Positions 36,187 through 44,783 of a DNA stretch of 64,000 bases are shown here, piece after piece. Position numbers and translations under genes: made by a program. The notes under the pieces were generated by a model. That model was not told the origin of the DNA and did not search any database. It saw nothing but the letters and a program-made list of their open reading frames with translations. The DNA is taken from the NCBI RefSeq assembly GCF_017355935.1, contig NZ_JAFIQT010000008.1:124001-188000 (forward strand). The letters are read 5' to 3'. Position 1 is the stretch's first letter; each line of letters starts with the position of its first letter. This stretch comes from Telluribacter humicola. Its GTDB lineage: Bacteria; Bacteroidota; Bacteroidia; Cytophagales; Spirosomataceae.

Positions 36187-37506
36187 ATGAAGCTTAGTTA
36201 TATAAAGTACTTAGGCAGGATAGCTGCGCTGAGTTTTCTGGTAAGCGTCTTGCTGAGCCAGAAAAGCTCAGCGCAGTTTATTATGGATGACTTTACGGAT
36301 ACTACCAAGTACCAGTCGGCTCTTTTTGCCATTTATAAACAAAGCGACCGTCTGCGGTTTAGTGGCTACATCCAGCCGCAATTCCAGATAGCTCAGTCCA
36401 AAGGAGCACCCAGCTACAACGGAGGCGATTTTCCGGAGGGAGTAAGCAACCGGTTCATGATCCGGCGGGGGAGGCTGCGTGTCGACTATTCACACTTCAA
36501 TAAGCAGGGGCAGCCGACGGTATTTTTTGTTTTTCAGTTTGACGGTACCGAACGGGGCGTTGTAGTCAGAGACTTTTTCGGGCAGTTTTATGAGAATAAG
36601 TGGAGTGTTCTGAACCTGACCACGGGTATATTTCCCAGACCCTTCGGCTATGAAGTGAATCTGAGCTCGGCCAGGCGCGAGTCGCCGGAGCGGGGACGTA
36701 TGTCTCAGATACTTATGCGCACCGAACGTGATCTGGGAGCCAGATTATCTTTTGAGGCCCAGGAGGATGATTATCCGCTGGATTTTCTTAGGGTGGATCT
36801 GGGGGTATTTAACGGACAAGGGCTGACGGCTACAACGGACTTTGACAGCCGCAAAGACGTAGTTGGGCGGGTCATGCTGAAACCAATGGAGGTGTGGCCG
36901 CGAGTGGTTATCTCGGCGGGTACTTCGGTGTTGTACGGAGGTATGGAGCAGTTTACCAATGAGATCTACCGGATGGGCAGAGACGGGTACCGGCTTGATG
37001 CTTCTCCTGATAACGTCGGAAAGATAGCGCCCCGGCACTACTACGGTGGCGACATACAGATCAAGTTTTTGTCTGAAAGAGCCGGTACCGAACTGCGGGC
37101 GGAGTACATTACCGGTACCCAGACATCCACCCGAACTACCTCCGAAACTCCAAGTCAGATTCCCGAGTTTAGCAATGGCCTGAGGGCTCCGCTGTTTATC
37201 CGGCCCTTCGATGGAGCATACTTTTACTTCCTGCAGACCCTGTTCCATCCGGAGCACCAACTGGTGCTCAAGTACGACTGGTACGACCCTAATACTGAGG
37301 TTGCGGGTACTGACATTGGTACTGGATTTACGGGGGCCGATGTTTCGTTTCGTACTCTAGGATTAGGGTATAACTACTACGCTACGGATAACCTTCGTTT
37401 TCTGCTGTACTACGATTTCGTAAAAAATGAGAAGACCCAGCTGGATGGCTATCGGGCCGACCTGCGGGATAATATTTTTACCATGCGGGTACAGTATAGT
37501 TTCTGA
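36187..37506 (+). CDS. Outer-membrane porin, OprP/OprO-like
   Basis: 439 residues with a signal peptide. RFSGYIQPQFQIAQ, RFMIRRGRLRVDYSHF, VFFVFQFDGT and GIFPRPFGYEVNLSSARRESPERGR are typical of the phosphate-selective-porin family of beta-barrels; the C-terminal strand ends in MRVQYSF with a terminal Phe. It forms a channel for small anions or sugars in the outer membrane; the ligand is not known. It follows the thioredoxin-fold gene by 83 bp on the same strand and ends in a strong terminator. Confidence 0.86.
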   Translation: MKLSYIKYLGRIAALSFLVSVLLSQKSSAQFIMDDFTDTTKYQSALFAIYKQSDRLRFSGYIQPQFQIAQSKGAPSYNGGDFPEGVSNRFMIRRGRLRVDYSHFNKQGQPTVFFVFQFDGTERGVVVRDFFGQFYENKWSVLNLTTGIFPRPFGYEVNLSSARRESPERGRMSQILMRTERDLGARLSFEAQEDDYPLDFLRVDLGVFNGQGLTATTDFDSRKDVVGRVMLKPMEVWPRVVISAGTSVLYGGMEQFTNEIYRMGRDGYRLDASPDNVGKIAPRHYYGGDIQIKFLSERAGTELRAEYITGTQTSTRTTSETPSQIPEFSNGLRAPLFIRPFDGAYFYFLQTLFHPEHQLVLKYDWYDPNTEVAGTDIGTGFTGADVSFRTLGLGYNYYATDNLRFLLYYDFVKNEKTQLDGYRADLRDNIFTMRVQYSF

Positions 37507-37525
37507 ACGGGTGCAGCCTATACAT

Positions 37526-37563
37526 AAAGAGCCCCGGTAGCCATTCAGCTACCGGGGCTCTTT
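37526..37563. terminator. Bidirectional terminator after the porin gene
   Basis: A 15-bp perfect stem (37526-37540 with 37549-37563, core GAGCCCCGGTAG) with an A-rich start and T-rich end between the convergent porin and DUF4136 genes. Confidence 0.88.
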
Positions 37564-37598
37564 ACTTCTATTTATTAAGTTACCTTACCTGATTATGA

Positions 37599-38177
37599 TT
37601 ATCGGGTAGTATAGGTATCAGCAGTAGCTCCCGGGAATGGGCGCAGAATATCCATAATGATATCTTTGACCATAGTCTGGCGATCATCACGCTTGTTAGC
37701 GGGCTTTACTCGTCCGGACGCCCATCCCTGCCATACCATCCTATCCTTTGCCTGATTCTGATAAATATTCAGAATAAAGCGTCCTTCCTGATAATTGTAG
37801 GTAGAGATGTTGTTATTCATCGGGCCGTACCACCACCAGTAGGGACCCATATTATTATTGGATCTAACCTGCTGACGGTCTTTTACGTCAGTAAGGTACC
37901 GTAATACGATATCCGGATTATTCTGATCCAGTACGTATCCTTTGCTTTGCATTACTTCTGTAATAGCATCACTCAGACGTCTTCTGTTAAGTTCACTGCC
38001 CAGGAGGGGGTCTTGCTGCATATCTTTCTCAGCTTCTACCCGGAAGGTTTTAAACTGCTTCAGATTTACCGAGGTATCATAATCATGTTGTACCTGAAAA
38101 GATGGACTACAGGCTACCGTTACGGCCCCCACCATCGCTATCATCAGGTATGTTGCTAATTTTCCTGTTCTTTTCAT
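37599..38177 (-). CDS. DUF4136 lipoprotein
   Basis: 192 residues. A lipoprotein signal (MKRTGKLATYLMIAMVGAVTVAC) is followed by FQVQHDYDTSVNLKQFKTFRV, SDAITEVMQSKGYVLDQNNPDIVLRYL and RMVWQGWASGRV, the features of DUF4136 lipoproteins. Function of the family is unknown; members often occur with envelope stress or efflux genes. It is a single gene here, with a 390-bp upstream spacer. Confidence 0.85.
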   Translation of the reverse strand: MKRTGKLATYLMIAMVGAVTVACSPSFQVQHDYDTSVNLKQFKTFRVEAEKDMQQDPLLGSELNRRRLSDAITEVMQSKGYVLDQNNPDIVLRYLTDVKDRQQVRSNNNMGPYWWWYGPMNNNISTYNYQEGRFILNIYQNQAKDRMVWQGWASGRVKPANKRDDRQTMVKDIIMDILRPFPGATADTYTTR

Positions 38178-38567
38178 GGGTCTTATTTTAAGTTAATGTA
38201 CTATCTGGTTTAGTGCCTTAGAAAACACCTATTGTATAAACTCAAAAAACCATTCCATTAGTATACTAATCATTGTTTAACTGCAATTTTGTCAGGTACT
38301 TAAAGGGGGTTTTAGGAAGTTTTTTCAGTATCGCACTGGTCGGGATATTCAGCAGTTGGCTGCCTGATTGATATTTAGATTCATCCTGAAATTGTACCCT
38401 CACTTTGCACAGCAGTATATTATTCAATGCTTTGGTTTTATGTGCATAAACTAAATAACCTTGCCAAATGGCAAGGTTATTACACGCTGGGACCGAAGTA
38501 GGAATATGCCCCTCATGTACATTCTGTCAGTATAAATAGTGAATTGATATAGGTGCTATTGAGAGCT
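38178..38567. other. Gene-free spacer with one terminator hairpin
   Basis: No coding frame with support. A perfect 13-bp stem at 38454-38466/38469-38481 (AATAACCTTGCCA and its complement, 2-nt loop) lies 87 bp beyond the stop of the minus-strand lipoprotein at 38568 and probably terminates it. The rest is AT-rich, presumably the DUF4136 promoter region. Confidence 0.55.
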
Positions 38568-39803
38568 TTATTCGAGCGTGGATAGATCAACGCCCAGTGC
38601 CTTAGTGGCTATATCAGCAAGGCTTTTTTTATCACCTTCAAAGTGAAAGGTACTATGGCGGTGGACCAGGCTTTCTCCTTTCTTCAGAGCTTTTACGGAT
38701 GAGCTAGACTCTAGCTCATAGAAAGGGCCCATCTGCGAGCCGTCTTCCAGCGGACCGTCGTTATAGGCGTTCAGCGCATCACCCTGATAAGGCTCCTGAT
38801 GAATCTCCCAGCTCGACTTCAGATAATCCCCCTCCGGATTGAGATCATACTGTACGACGGTCAGTATCCCTTTTTCCGCATCGTAGCTCCCGGCTACTGG
38901 CCGGGCCGACCGGGGAGCCAAGCCTATCTTGCTACGATACTTTCCATCGGCGCTCAGTAGTACTGCGGTATCAGTCACACGAAGTCGTTCGGTAGGTATC
39001 TTTCCGAAGTAGTTGTCCGTCAGGAGTAGTTGGGCGGAGCGTTGTTTGTCAATGGGAGCAATGATGGTTGTTTTCTCCGTGGGTTTGAACATCCCCAGTA
39101 TCCAGATTCCCAGCAAGCCTCTTTCCCGGGTCCAGTCGTCACCCCGGTTGGTGAGTGTATTTCTGGACTCATAGGCAACCGACTTTACCTGATCGGGCAG
39201 CCTGATACCCAGTCTGTCCGCGATAGTACCTTTATCCATCATACTTATTTCCCGTTCGATGTCAAACATAAAGCGGGTACCGCTGTAGTTATCCAGTACT
39301 GCACTCTTCCTGAAAAGGGCTGATGAAGCGTTGGATTGAACTACCTCAAAGGGCTCGCTATCGATCAGGGGTGGTGTCTGCCAGTTGTCAAAGGTGAAGG
39401 GTTTTCCTTTTTCGAAGTACACCGAATATTGCCCTCCCTCCGGCGACAGCCAGAAGCGCTCTTCACCCCCGTAGGCATTCATGTGCGGGGTATGTTGGCC
39501 GCTGCTGATGTGGGCGTAATTAAGCCAGCCGTAGCTGCCCCCAGTGGTACCACCAGATGTACTGGTCATGACGCGCCCCTGGTAATCAGGTACCAGTACG
39601 GCCTGTGCCATCGGATTGTCCGGGGCCTGTAAGAGTATGACTTCTTTCTGCTTTTTCAGAAAATCTACATCGTAGCCAAAGGTACCTTCCATAGCGGTTG
39701 TGTCCTGTTTAGTGGAGGAGTTAGCGGTGTTGTTCTGGTTTTGGCAGGCGAGCGTACCTATAAGTACCGCTATCGCCATAGTAGGGAGGAAAGCTTTTAT
39801 CAT
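38568..39803 (-). CDS. Lipoprotein, possibly DUF6786 / mutarotase-like fold
   Basis: 411 residues. A lipoprotein signal (lipobox TLAC) leads into a conserved-looking domain with VLVPDYQGRVMTSTSGG, GGEERFWLSPEGGQYSVYFEKG and SSWEIHQEPYQGDALNAYNDGP. I associate this pattern with DUF6786, a family related to aldose-epimerase-like beta-sandwiches, but I cannot verify it here. A carbohydrate-binding or isomerising role would be inference. Upstream is a gene on the other strand; downstream is the spacer with a terminator. Confidence 0.6.
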   Translation of the reverse strand: MIKAFLPTMAIAVLIGTLACQNQNNTANSSTKQDTTAMEGTFGYDVDFLKKQKEVILLQAPDNPMAQAVLVPDYQGRVMTSTSGGTTGGSYGWLNYAHISSGQHTPHMNAYGGEERFWLSPEGGQYSVYFEKGKPFTFDNWQTPPLIDSEPFEVVQSNASSALFRKSAVLDNYSGTRFMFDIEREISMMDKGTIADRLGIRLPDQVKSVAYESRNTLTNRGDDWTRERGLLGIWILGMFKPTEKTTIIAPIDKQRSAQLLLTDNYFGKIPTERLRVTDTAVLLSADGKYRSKIGLAPRSARPVAGSYDAEKGILTVVQYDLNPEGDYLKSSWEIHQEPYQGDALNAYNDGPLEDGSQMGPFYELESSSSVKALKKGESLVHRHSTFHFEGDKKSLADIATKALGVDLSTLE

Positions 39804-40036
39804 ACATTCCTGTTCAGAGCTATACTACTAAAAGCAGCACAAGGGCTATATATAATAGGAGAGGATGACGTAAGGCTTTTAAAGTACTTGGGAGGAGTAC
39901 CGGAGGCTCATTTTCAAACATTATTTCGCTAACTTGCCGACTATTTTAAAGCTTTCGCTGAATGGGCAAAAAGATAGGTCCTTACTTTCTCTTTTTCAGT
40001 TAATTTGGCGGATTTTAATCTTTTGATTTTTAAGTA

Positions 40037-41194
40037 ATGATAGTAGAAACTGCGCAACGTACGCGTCAGACCTCCGAGTACTACTTTTCTGTGAAACTGG
40101 CCGAGGTACGGAAACTGGTAGCCGAAGGACATGACGTAATCAATCTTGGCATCGGTAATCCGGATATGATGCCTTCGGATGAGACCATTGAGGCCCTGAC
40201 CGACGCCTCACATAAGCCTCAGGCGCACGGGTATCAGCCTTATACGGGTACCCCCACCTTTCGTAAAGCCGTTGCGGACTACTACCAGCGTACCTATGGT
40301 GTGACGCTGGACTCTAATTCTGAAGTACTACCCCTCATTGGTTCCAAAGAGGGCATAACGCATATATCACTTACTTTCCTTGATCCGGACGACGAGGTAC
40401 TGGTACCCGAACTGGGCTATCCGGCCTACCGGGCCGTAAGTCAGATGGTAGGTGCCAAAGTTAAAGAATATCCTCTGAGGGAGGACTTCGGCTGGCAACC
40501 CGACTGGAATGTCATGGGTGAACTGGTCACTCCGCGTACCAAGCTTCTCTGGCTCAACTACCCCCACATGCCCACGGGAGCCCCTGCTACCCGGGAGCTG
40601 TTTGAGGAGGCAGTAGCTTTCGCTAAGAAGCACCGTGTACTCCTGTGCCACGACAACCCGTATAGCCTGGTGCTGAATAAGAAATCACCTATCAGCCTGC
40701 TATCCATAGAGGGAGCCAAAGAGGTAGCTATTGAGCTGAACTCCATGAGCAAGTCGCATAACATGGCGGGCTGGCGCCTGGGCTGGCTGGCAGGAGCGAA
40801 GCCTTACCTGGATGCTATACTTAAGATCAAGAGCAACGTAGACTCCGGCATGTTCTGGGCCTTGCAGGAAGCTGCCGCTACCGCTCTGGCCAATACTGAC
40901 GAGTGGCACCGTGAGCGAAATGCGGTGTACGAAGGACGACTGGAAGCGGCTCAAGCTTTTCTGGCGACCCTAGGCTGTACTTGGGATCCGAAGCAGGAGG
41001 GTATGTTTTTCTGGGGCAAGCTACCCGAATCGGTTGAGTCAGCCGAGAAGCTTGTGGATGAACTACTGTATCAGAAGCATGTCTTCATAGCTCCGGGCTT
41101 TATATTCGGCCCCAAAGGCCAGCGCTATATCCGACTGTCACTATGTACCCCTAAAGAGCGCCTTTGGGAAGCGGCGGAGAGAATCAAGGGCTAA
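40037..41194 (+). CDS. Class I/II pyridoxal-phosphate aminotransferase
   Basis: 385 residues. NLGIGNPDMMPSDETIEAL, the PLP-binding lysine in ELNSMSKSHNMAGWRLGWLAG and a C-terminal FGPKGQRYIRLSL with the substrate-binding Arg show fold-type I. It most resembles LL-diaminopimelate/aspartate-type aminotransferases. Position before tyrA suggests it transaminates an aromatic keto acid or prephenate in tyrosine or phenylalanine synthesis, an arrangement common in the phylum. Exact substrate not shown by sequence. Confidence 0.9.
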   Translation: MIVETAQRTRQTSEYYFSVKLAEVRKLVAEGHDVINLGIGNPDMMPSDETIEALTDASHKPQAHGYQPYTGTPTFRKAVADYYQRTYGVTLDSNSEVLPLIGSKEGITHISLTFLDPDDEVLVPELGYPAYRAVSQMVGAKVKEYPLREDFGWQPDWNVMGELVTPRTKLLWLNYPHMPTGAPATRELFEEAVAFAKKHRVLLCHDNPYSLVLNKKSPISLLSIEGAKEVAIELNSMSKSHNMAGWRLGWLAGAKPYLDAILKIKSNVDSGMFWALQEAAATALANTDEWHRERNAVYEGRLEAAQAFLATLGCTWDPKQEGMFFWGKLPESVESAEKLVDELLYQKHVFIAPGFIFGPKGQRYIRLSLCTPKERLWEAAERIKG

Positions 41195-41263
41195 AATAAA
41201 TTTCGATTTTCGAATGTAGAATGGGGCGCCGGCGCGCAGACAAGTACTGTCGGTGCCATTCAG

Positions 41264-41291
41264 CATTCATAATTCAGCATTCATAATTCAG
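41264..41291 (+). repeat. Two tandem 14-bp repeats directly before the tyrA start
   Basis: CATTCATAATTCAG occurs twice in tandem (41264-41277, 41278-41291), preceded by a partial copy, and the second copy ends at the base before the tyrA ATG. The unit may be a slippage-prone leader. Confidence 0.75.
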
Positions 41292-42149
41292 ATGATAGTA
41301 AGTATAATAGGAGTAGGGTTACTGGGAGGTTCGTTTGCCCTGGCACTTCGCGAGAAGTACCCCAACATGAGGTTTATAGGGGTAGATAAGTCTGAGGTGA
41401 ATCAGAAGATAGCCCTTGCCAAAGGCATTGTAGACGAAATCATGCCCCTTGAGGAGGCCCTGCGGGTCTCTGACCTCAACGTGCTGGCTACGCCCGTCGA
41501 TACCATCATGCACCTGTTGCCCGTACTCCTGGATCAGCTTTCTGATGGAAGTACAGTCATGGATCTGGGCTCTACCAAGGGACTCATCTGTGAAGCAGCC
41601 GACGCGCACCCGCGCCGGGCGCAGTTTGTGGCGGTACATCCTATGGCCGGTACCGAAAATTCCGGTCCGGGCGCGGCTTTCAAAGAATTGCTGCCGGGTA
41701 AGAACGTCATCATCTGCGACCGCGAGAAGAGTAATCCTGACGCCGTAGCGCTGGTAGAAGCCCTGTTGCGCGATGTCGGCATGAAGATCCACTACATGAC
41801 CCCCACCGAGCACGACCTGCACCTGGCTTACGTATCGCACCTGAGCCACATTAGTTCGTTTGCCCTGGGTCTGACGGTGCTGGAAAAGGAAGAAGACGAA
41901 AAAGCCATTTTCGATATGGCCAGTACCGGTTTTTCCTCCACGGTACGCCTGGCCAAAAGCTCACCCCAGATGTGGGCCCCCATCTTCGATCAGAACAAAG
42001 CCAATGTCTCCAAAGCCTTAGGTGACTATATTGAATTCTTAAAGCGCTTCAAGGAAGCCATTGATAGCAAAGACCTGGAAGCCAGCCTCCGCTTCATGGC
42101 GCGTGCCAACGATATCGGCCGGGTACTGGGCGGGATTGAGAAGAAGTAA
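41292..42149 (+). CDS. tyrA: Prephenate dehydrogenase
   Basis: 285 residues from MIVSIIGVGLLGGSFALAL, the NAD(P)-binding GxGxxGG motif; 13 upstream in-frame codons are made of the tandem repeat and are dropped. NVLATPVDTIMHLLPVLL, TVMDLGSTKG, AVHPMAGTENSGP and the SHLSHISSFAL helix are conserved in TyrA. It converts prephenate to 4-hydroxyphenylpyruvate. It follows the aminotransferase. A diverged copy of its last 69 bases occurs at 42595-42663. Confidence 0.95.
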   Translation: MIVSIIGVGLLGGSFALALREKYPNMRFIGVDKSEVNQKIALAKGIVDEIMPLEEALRVSDLNVLATPVDTIMHLLPVLLDQLSDGSTVMDLGSTKGLICEAADAHPRRAQFVAVHPMAGTENSGPGAAFKELLPGKNVIICDREKSNPDAVALVEALLRDVGMKIHYMTPTEHDLHLAYVSHLSHISSFALGLTVLEKEEDEKAIFDMASTGFSSTVRLAKSSPQMWAPIFDQNKANVSKALGDYIEFLKRFKEAIDSKDLEASLRFMARANDIGRVLGGIEKK

Positions 42150-42150
42150 A

Positions 42151-42237
42151 ATGGAGGTTATAAAAGCCTTTGATGAAGCTTTATATGTAGCTACGGAAGA
42201 AGAAATGGGGCAGCATAAATCTCTATTTTACCGATAG
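42151..42237 (+). CDS. Possible 28-codon peptide after tyrA
   Basis: An ATG two bases after the tyrA stop opens a 28-codon frame (MEVIKAFDEALYVATEEEMG...). It lies in the segment between the two copies of the tyrA tail and could be a fragment of an incoming gene. No family is recognised and coding status is doubtful. Confidence 0.25.
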   Translation: MEVIKAFDEALYVATEEEMGQHKSLFYR

Positions 42238-42275
42238 ACTCAAGCATGACAAGCAAAGGCAAAAGGTCATTGGCT

Positions 42276-42554
42276 CTATCGGGTAACATACTTCAAGTCT
42301 TTACGAGCGCGGTAGAGGATAATAGGGTCGGCGAACTTCGCAGGTACCAGGTCCACTTTTGTGTGAAGTAGCGGTTGTAATCTTCCCCGTAGCTGTTCAC
42401 GTACTTTGTAATCCAGGGGCTGTTCCAGCAGGATGTCTATATCGTGGTATTTCTCTCCACGGGCAAACGATCCGAAGAGCGCCAGGCGGTTAATACCAAA
42501 CTCTTCAAAGATGCCCTCACGGCGTAGAATCAGTTCTAATTCCTGAATAGTCAT
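42276..42554 (-). CDS. MNT-type nucleotidyltransferase-domain protein
   Basis: 92 residues from the ATG with complement 42552-42554; the frame extends 39 codons further through the tyrA-tail copy, which is not credible as protein. LALFGSFARGEKYHDIDILLEQ carries the GSxxxGxxxxxDxD nucleotidyltransferase motif. Small proteins of this kind (MntA-like) pair with HEPN toxins and neutralise them by adenylylation. No HEPN gene is next to it. It lies on the minus strand between tyrA and the duplicated tyrA end, which marks it as part of an acquired segment. Confidence 0.8.
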   Translation of the reverse strand: MTIQELELILRREGIFEEFGINRLALFGSFARGEKYHDIDILLEQPLDYKVREQLRGRLQPLLHTKVDLVPAKFADPIILYRARKDLKYVTR

Positions 42555-42594
42555 AGCGGTGTCTTTTCTCAAATATATAAAAAATACCGGTACT

Positions 42595-42663
42595 GCCAGC
42601 CTCCGCTTTATGGCGAGTGCCAACGATATCGGCCGGGTACTGGGAGGTATTGAGAAGAAGTAG
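42595..42663 (+). pseudogene. Diverged copy of the tyrA 3' end
   Basis: 69 bases match the last 69 bases of tyrA (42081-42149) at 64 positions. Four of the five differences are silent (including TAA to TAG); one changes Arg to Ser. The reading frame and stop are kept but nothing of tyrA lies upstream, so this is a remnant of a different tyrA allele. Confidence 0.88.
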
Positions 42664-42719
42664 CCAACCATGGGTACCGTTTTTTTCGTTACATTAGTAT
42701 AAATTCTATATTCGGAGCT

Positions 42720-43289
42720 ATGGATAATGTATTTAAGATAAAAACGGTGGAGGGACTGACGGACGAGCTGTTTTTTGACTTGTGCCAGGCCAACTCTGAG
42801 CTACGTATAGAGCGTGATCAACACGGAAATATTATCGTCATGTCACCAACGGGAGCAGATACTGGTAACTTTAATCTTGGTATAAGTGCCAAAATCTGGT
42901 TTTGGAATGAATACTCTAAACTTGGGTATGCTTTTGATTCATCCACAGGATTTACACTCCCCAACAGTGCTGTACGCTCTCCCGATGCCTCATGGGTATC
43001 TAAGAGTCGATGGGAAAGCTTGTCCAAAAGTGCTCAGGAGAAGTTTGCCCCGATTTGTCCTGACTTTGTAGTAGAAGTTCGATCCAAGACTGACCGTCTT
43101 ACCGACCTGCAGGCCAAAATGGAAGAGTACCAAGCGAACGGCTGCCGCCTCGGCTGGCTTATTGACCGCCAGGTTAAGACCGTATACATTTACCAGGCAG
43201 TGGGCGCTCCTGAAGTCATCAAGGGGGAGCCGACGAAGCTATCCGGAGAAGATGTACTTCCGGGGTTAGAGATAGAGATAAAGTATTAA
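42720..43289 (+). CDS. Uma2-family restriction-endonuclease-fold protein
   Basis: 189 residues. IVMSPTGADTGNFNLGI, NSAVRSPDASWVSKSRW and the PD-(D/E)xK core CPDFVVEVRSKTDRLTDLQAKMEEYQANGCRLGWLID are typical of the Uma2 (DUF820) family, abundant in cyanobacteria and some Bacteroidetes. The nuclease activity and role of the family are not settled; some are linked to mobile DNA or defence. It sits 56 bp after the tyrA-tail copy. A terminator closes it just before the TolC gene. Confidence 0.88.
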   Translation: MDNVFKIKTVEGLTDELFFDLCQANSELRIERDQHGNIIVMSPTGADTGNFNLGISAKIWFWNEYSKLGYAFDSSTGFTLPNSAVRSPDASWVSKSRWESLSKSAQEKFAPICPDFVVEVRSKTDRLTDLQAKMEEYQANGCRLGWLIDRQVKTVYIYQAVGAPEVIKGEPTKLSGEDVLPGLEIEIKY

Positions 43290-43332
43290 TTCTGCTTCGC
43301 GGCGTTTTTTCTCCGCTTCGTGTACATAAGTT

Positions 43333-43383
43333 TTCCGGTTTCGTAGCTTTCCCTGACTTTTGAAGCACGAAACCGGAATTTTT
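43333..43383 (+). terminator. Terminator between Uma2 and the export operon
   Basis: TTCCGGTTTCGT (43333-43344) pairs with ACGAAACCGGAA (43367-43378), a perfect 12-bp stem followed by five T. It ends only nine bases before the TolC-family start codon. Confidence 0.78.
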
Positions 43384-43391
43384 ATATACCC

Positions 43392-44693
43392 ATGAAAAAG
43401 TACCTACTTATTGGATGCCTGCTGGTAGGAGGGGGATCTGTCAGTGCACAGACTGAGCTGAACAGTGTCGAAGAAGCACTCGCGCTGGCCCGCCAGCATA
43501 ACCCTGACCTACAGGCTACCCGCCAGACCGCCCAGTGGCAAGCCGGAGCGGTAGATGTAGCCAGAGCCGGGCGTTTGCCTACATTAAGAGCTACCAGTTC
43601 ACTGGATTATAACTATGCCTTACCCGTACAGCTGGTTCCCGCTGAGTTTTTAGGTGGCCGTCCCGGAGAGTACCAGCGGCTGCAGTTTGGGGTACCTTAC
43701 AACCTGACTGCCGGACTGGAAGCGAACTATAATCTGCTCAGCCCTACGCTCACGCACGACATCCGCCTGGCGGGCCTGAATCAGCAAATAGCCGAAGCCC
43801 AGGTAGCCGCTCAGCAGGATCAACTGGCTACGCAGGTGGTACGAGCCTACTACCTGACGGCCCTGGCGCGGGAGGCCATGCAAATCTCAGAGGTAAACCT
43901 GCGCAATGCCGATACCTTGTTGGTACTGGCTCGCGAGCGCTATAACGCGGGTGTCACCGAGCAGCTCGACCTGAACCGTACCCAAAGTACCCGCCTGTCC
44001 CTGGCGGACCAACTGGAACAAAACCGGCTGGCCTATACCAACAACCTCAGGCAGTTGAATATGCTGGTAGGGCAGGAGGTAAGAGTACCGGCCGATGCCG
44101 CACAGGGTTGGGCCGTAGCCGGAGAGGCCCCCGCCACCACAAACCCCGACGACTACCCCCAAATCCGTCTGAAGGCCAGTCAGCTCAGCTACTTTCAGGC
44201 GGCCATTCAGCGCGAGCAGGCTACCCGGTTGCCTCAGCTATCGCTGTACGGCCGCTACTCCGCCCAGGCCCAGCGACGGGAGTTTAACTTCCTGGACTTT
44301 GACAAACCCTGGTTCAGCATCGGGGTAGTAGGTATCCGGCTGGATGTCCCTATATACAGCGGAGGCGTGAAGTTGCATAACCTAGCCCGGGCCAAAGTAC
44401 GAGCCGACATAGCCCGTACCGAAATGGAAGCCGAGCGTCGCCGGCAGCTGGCTCAGGATGAGGAGTGGCAGACTTCCTTCGCGCAGGCCCGCCGGTCACT
44501 GGCGCTAAGTCGGGAGAATCTGGACCTGTCGGCTCAGAACCTGAGCCTGGCCCTGATCAAGTACCAGGCCGGTACCTACACCTACGATCAGTACCTGACG
44601 GTATTCAACGAGTCGCTGCAGACCCAGAACCGCTACCTGCGTACCCTGGCTGACGCTATGATCTATGGTGGGCTCCTGCGAACCAGACTTTAG
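43392..44693 (+). CDS. TolC-family outer-membrane efflux protein
   Basis: 433 residues with a signal peptide (MKKYLLIGCLLVGGGSVSAQ). Two long coiled-coil halves with DVARAGRLPTLRATSSLDYNYA, ARERYNAGVTEQLDLNRTQ and, in the second half, ALIKYQAGTYTYDQYLTVFNESL mark the trimeric exit duct family. It is the first gene of an export operon (TolC, membrane-fusion protein, permease, ATPase). Substrate is unknown. Confidence 0.93.
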   Translation: MKKYLLIGCLLVGGGSVSAQTELNSVEEALALARQHNPDLQATRQTAQWQAGAVDVARAGRLPTLRATSSLDYNYALPVQLVPAEFLGGRPGEYQRLQFGVPYNLTAGLEANYNLLSPTLTHDIRLAGLNQQIAEAQVAAQQDQLATQVVRAYYLTALAREAMQISEVNLRNADTLLVLARERYNAGVTEQLDLNRTQSTRLSLADQLEQNRLAYTNNLRQLNMLVGQEVRVPADAAQGWAVAGEAPATTNPDDYPQIRLKASQLSYFQAAIQREQATRLPQLSLYGRYSAQAQRREFNFLDFDKPWFSIGVVGIRLDVPIYSGGVKLHNLARAKVRADIARTEMEAERRRQLAQDEEWQTSFAQARRSLALSRENLDLSAQNLSLALIKYQAGTYTYDQYLTVFNESLQTQNRYLRTLADAMIYGGLLRTRL

Positions 44694-44783
44694 ATATTAT
44701 ACAATGAATATAGTACAGCATGATTAGCTACTGTAAAGCTATCGGCTAATCCTCTACCAGCTAACACCTACTACCTACTTACC

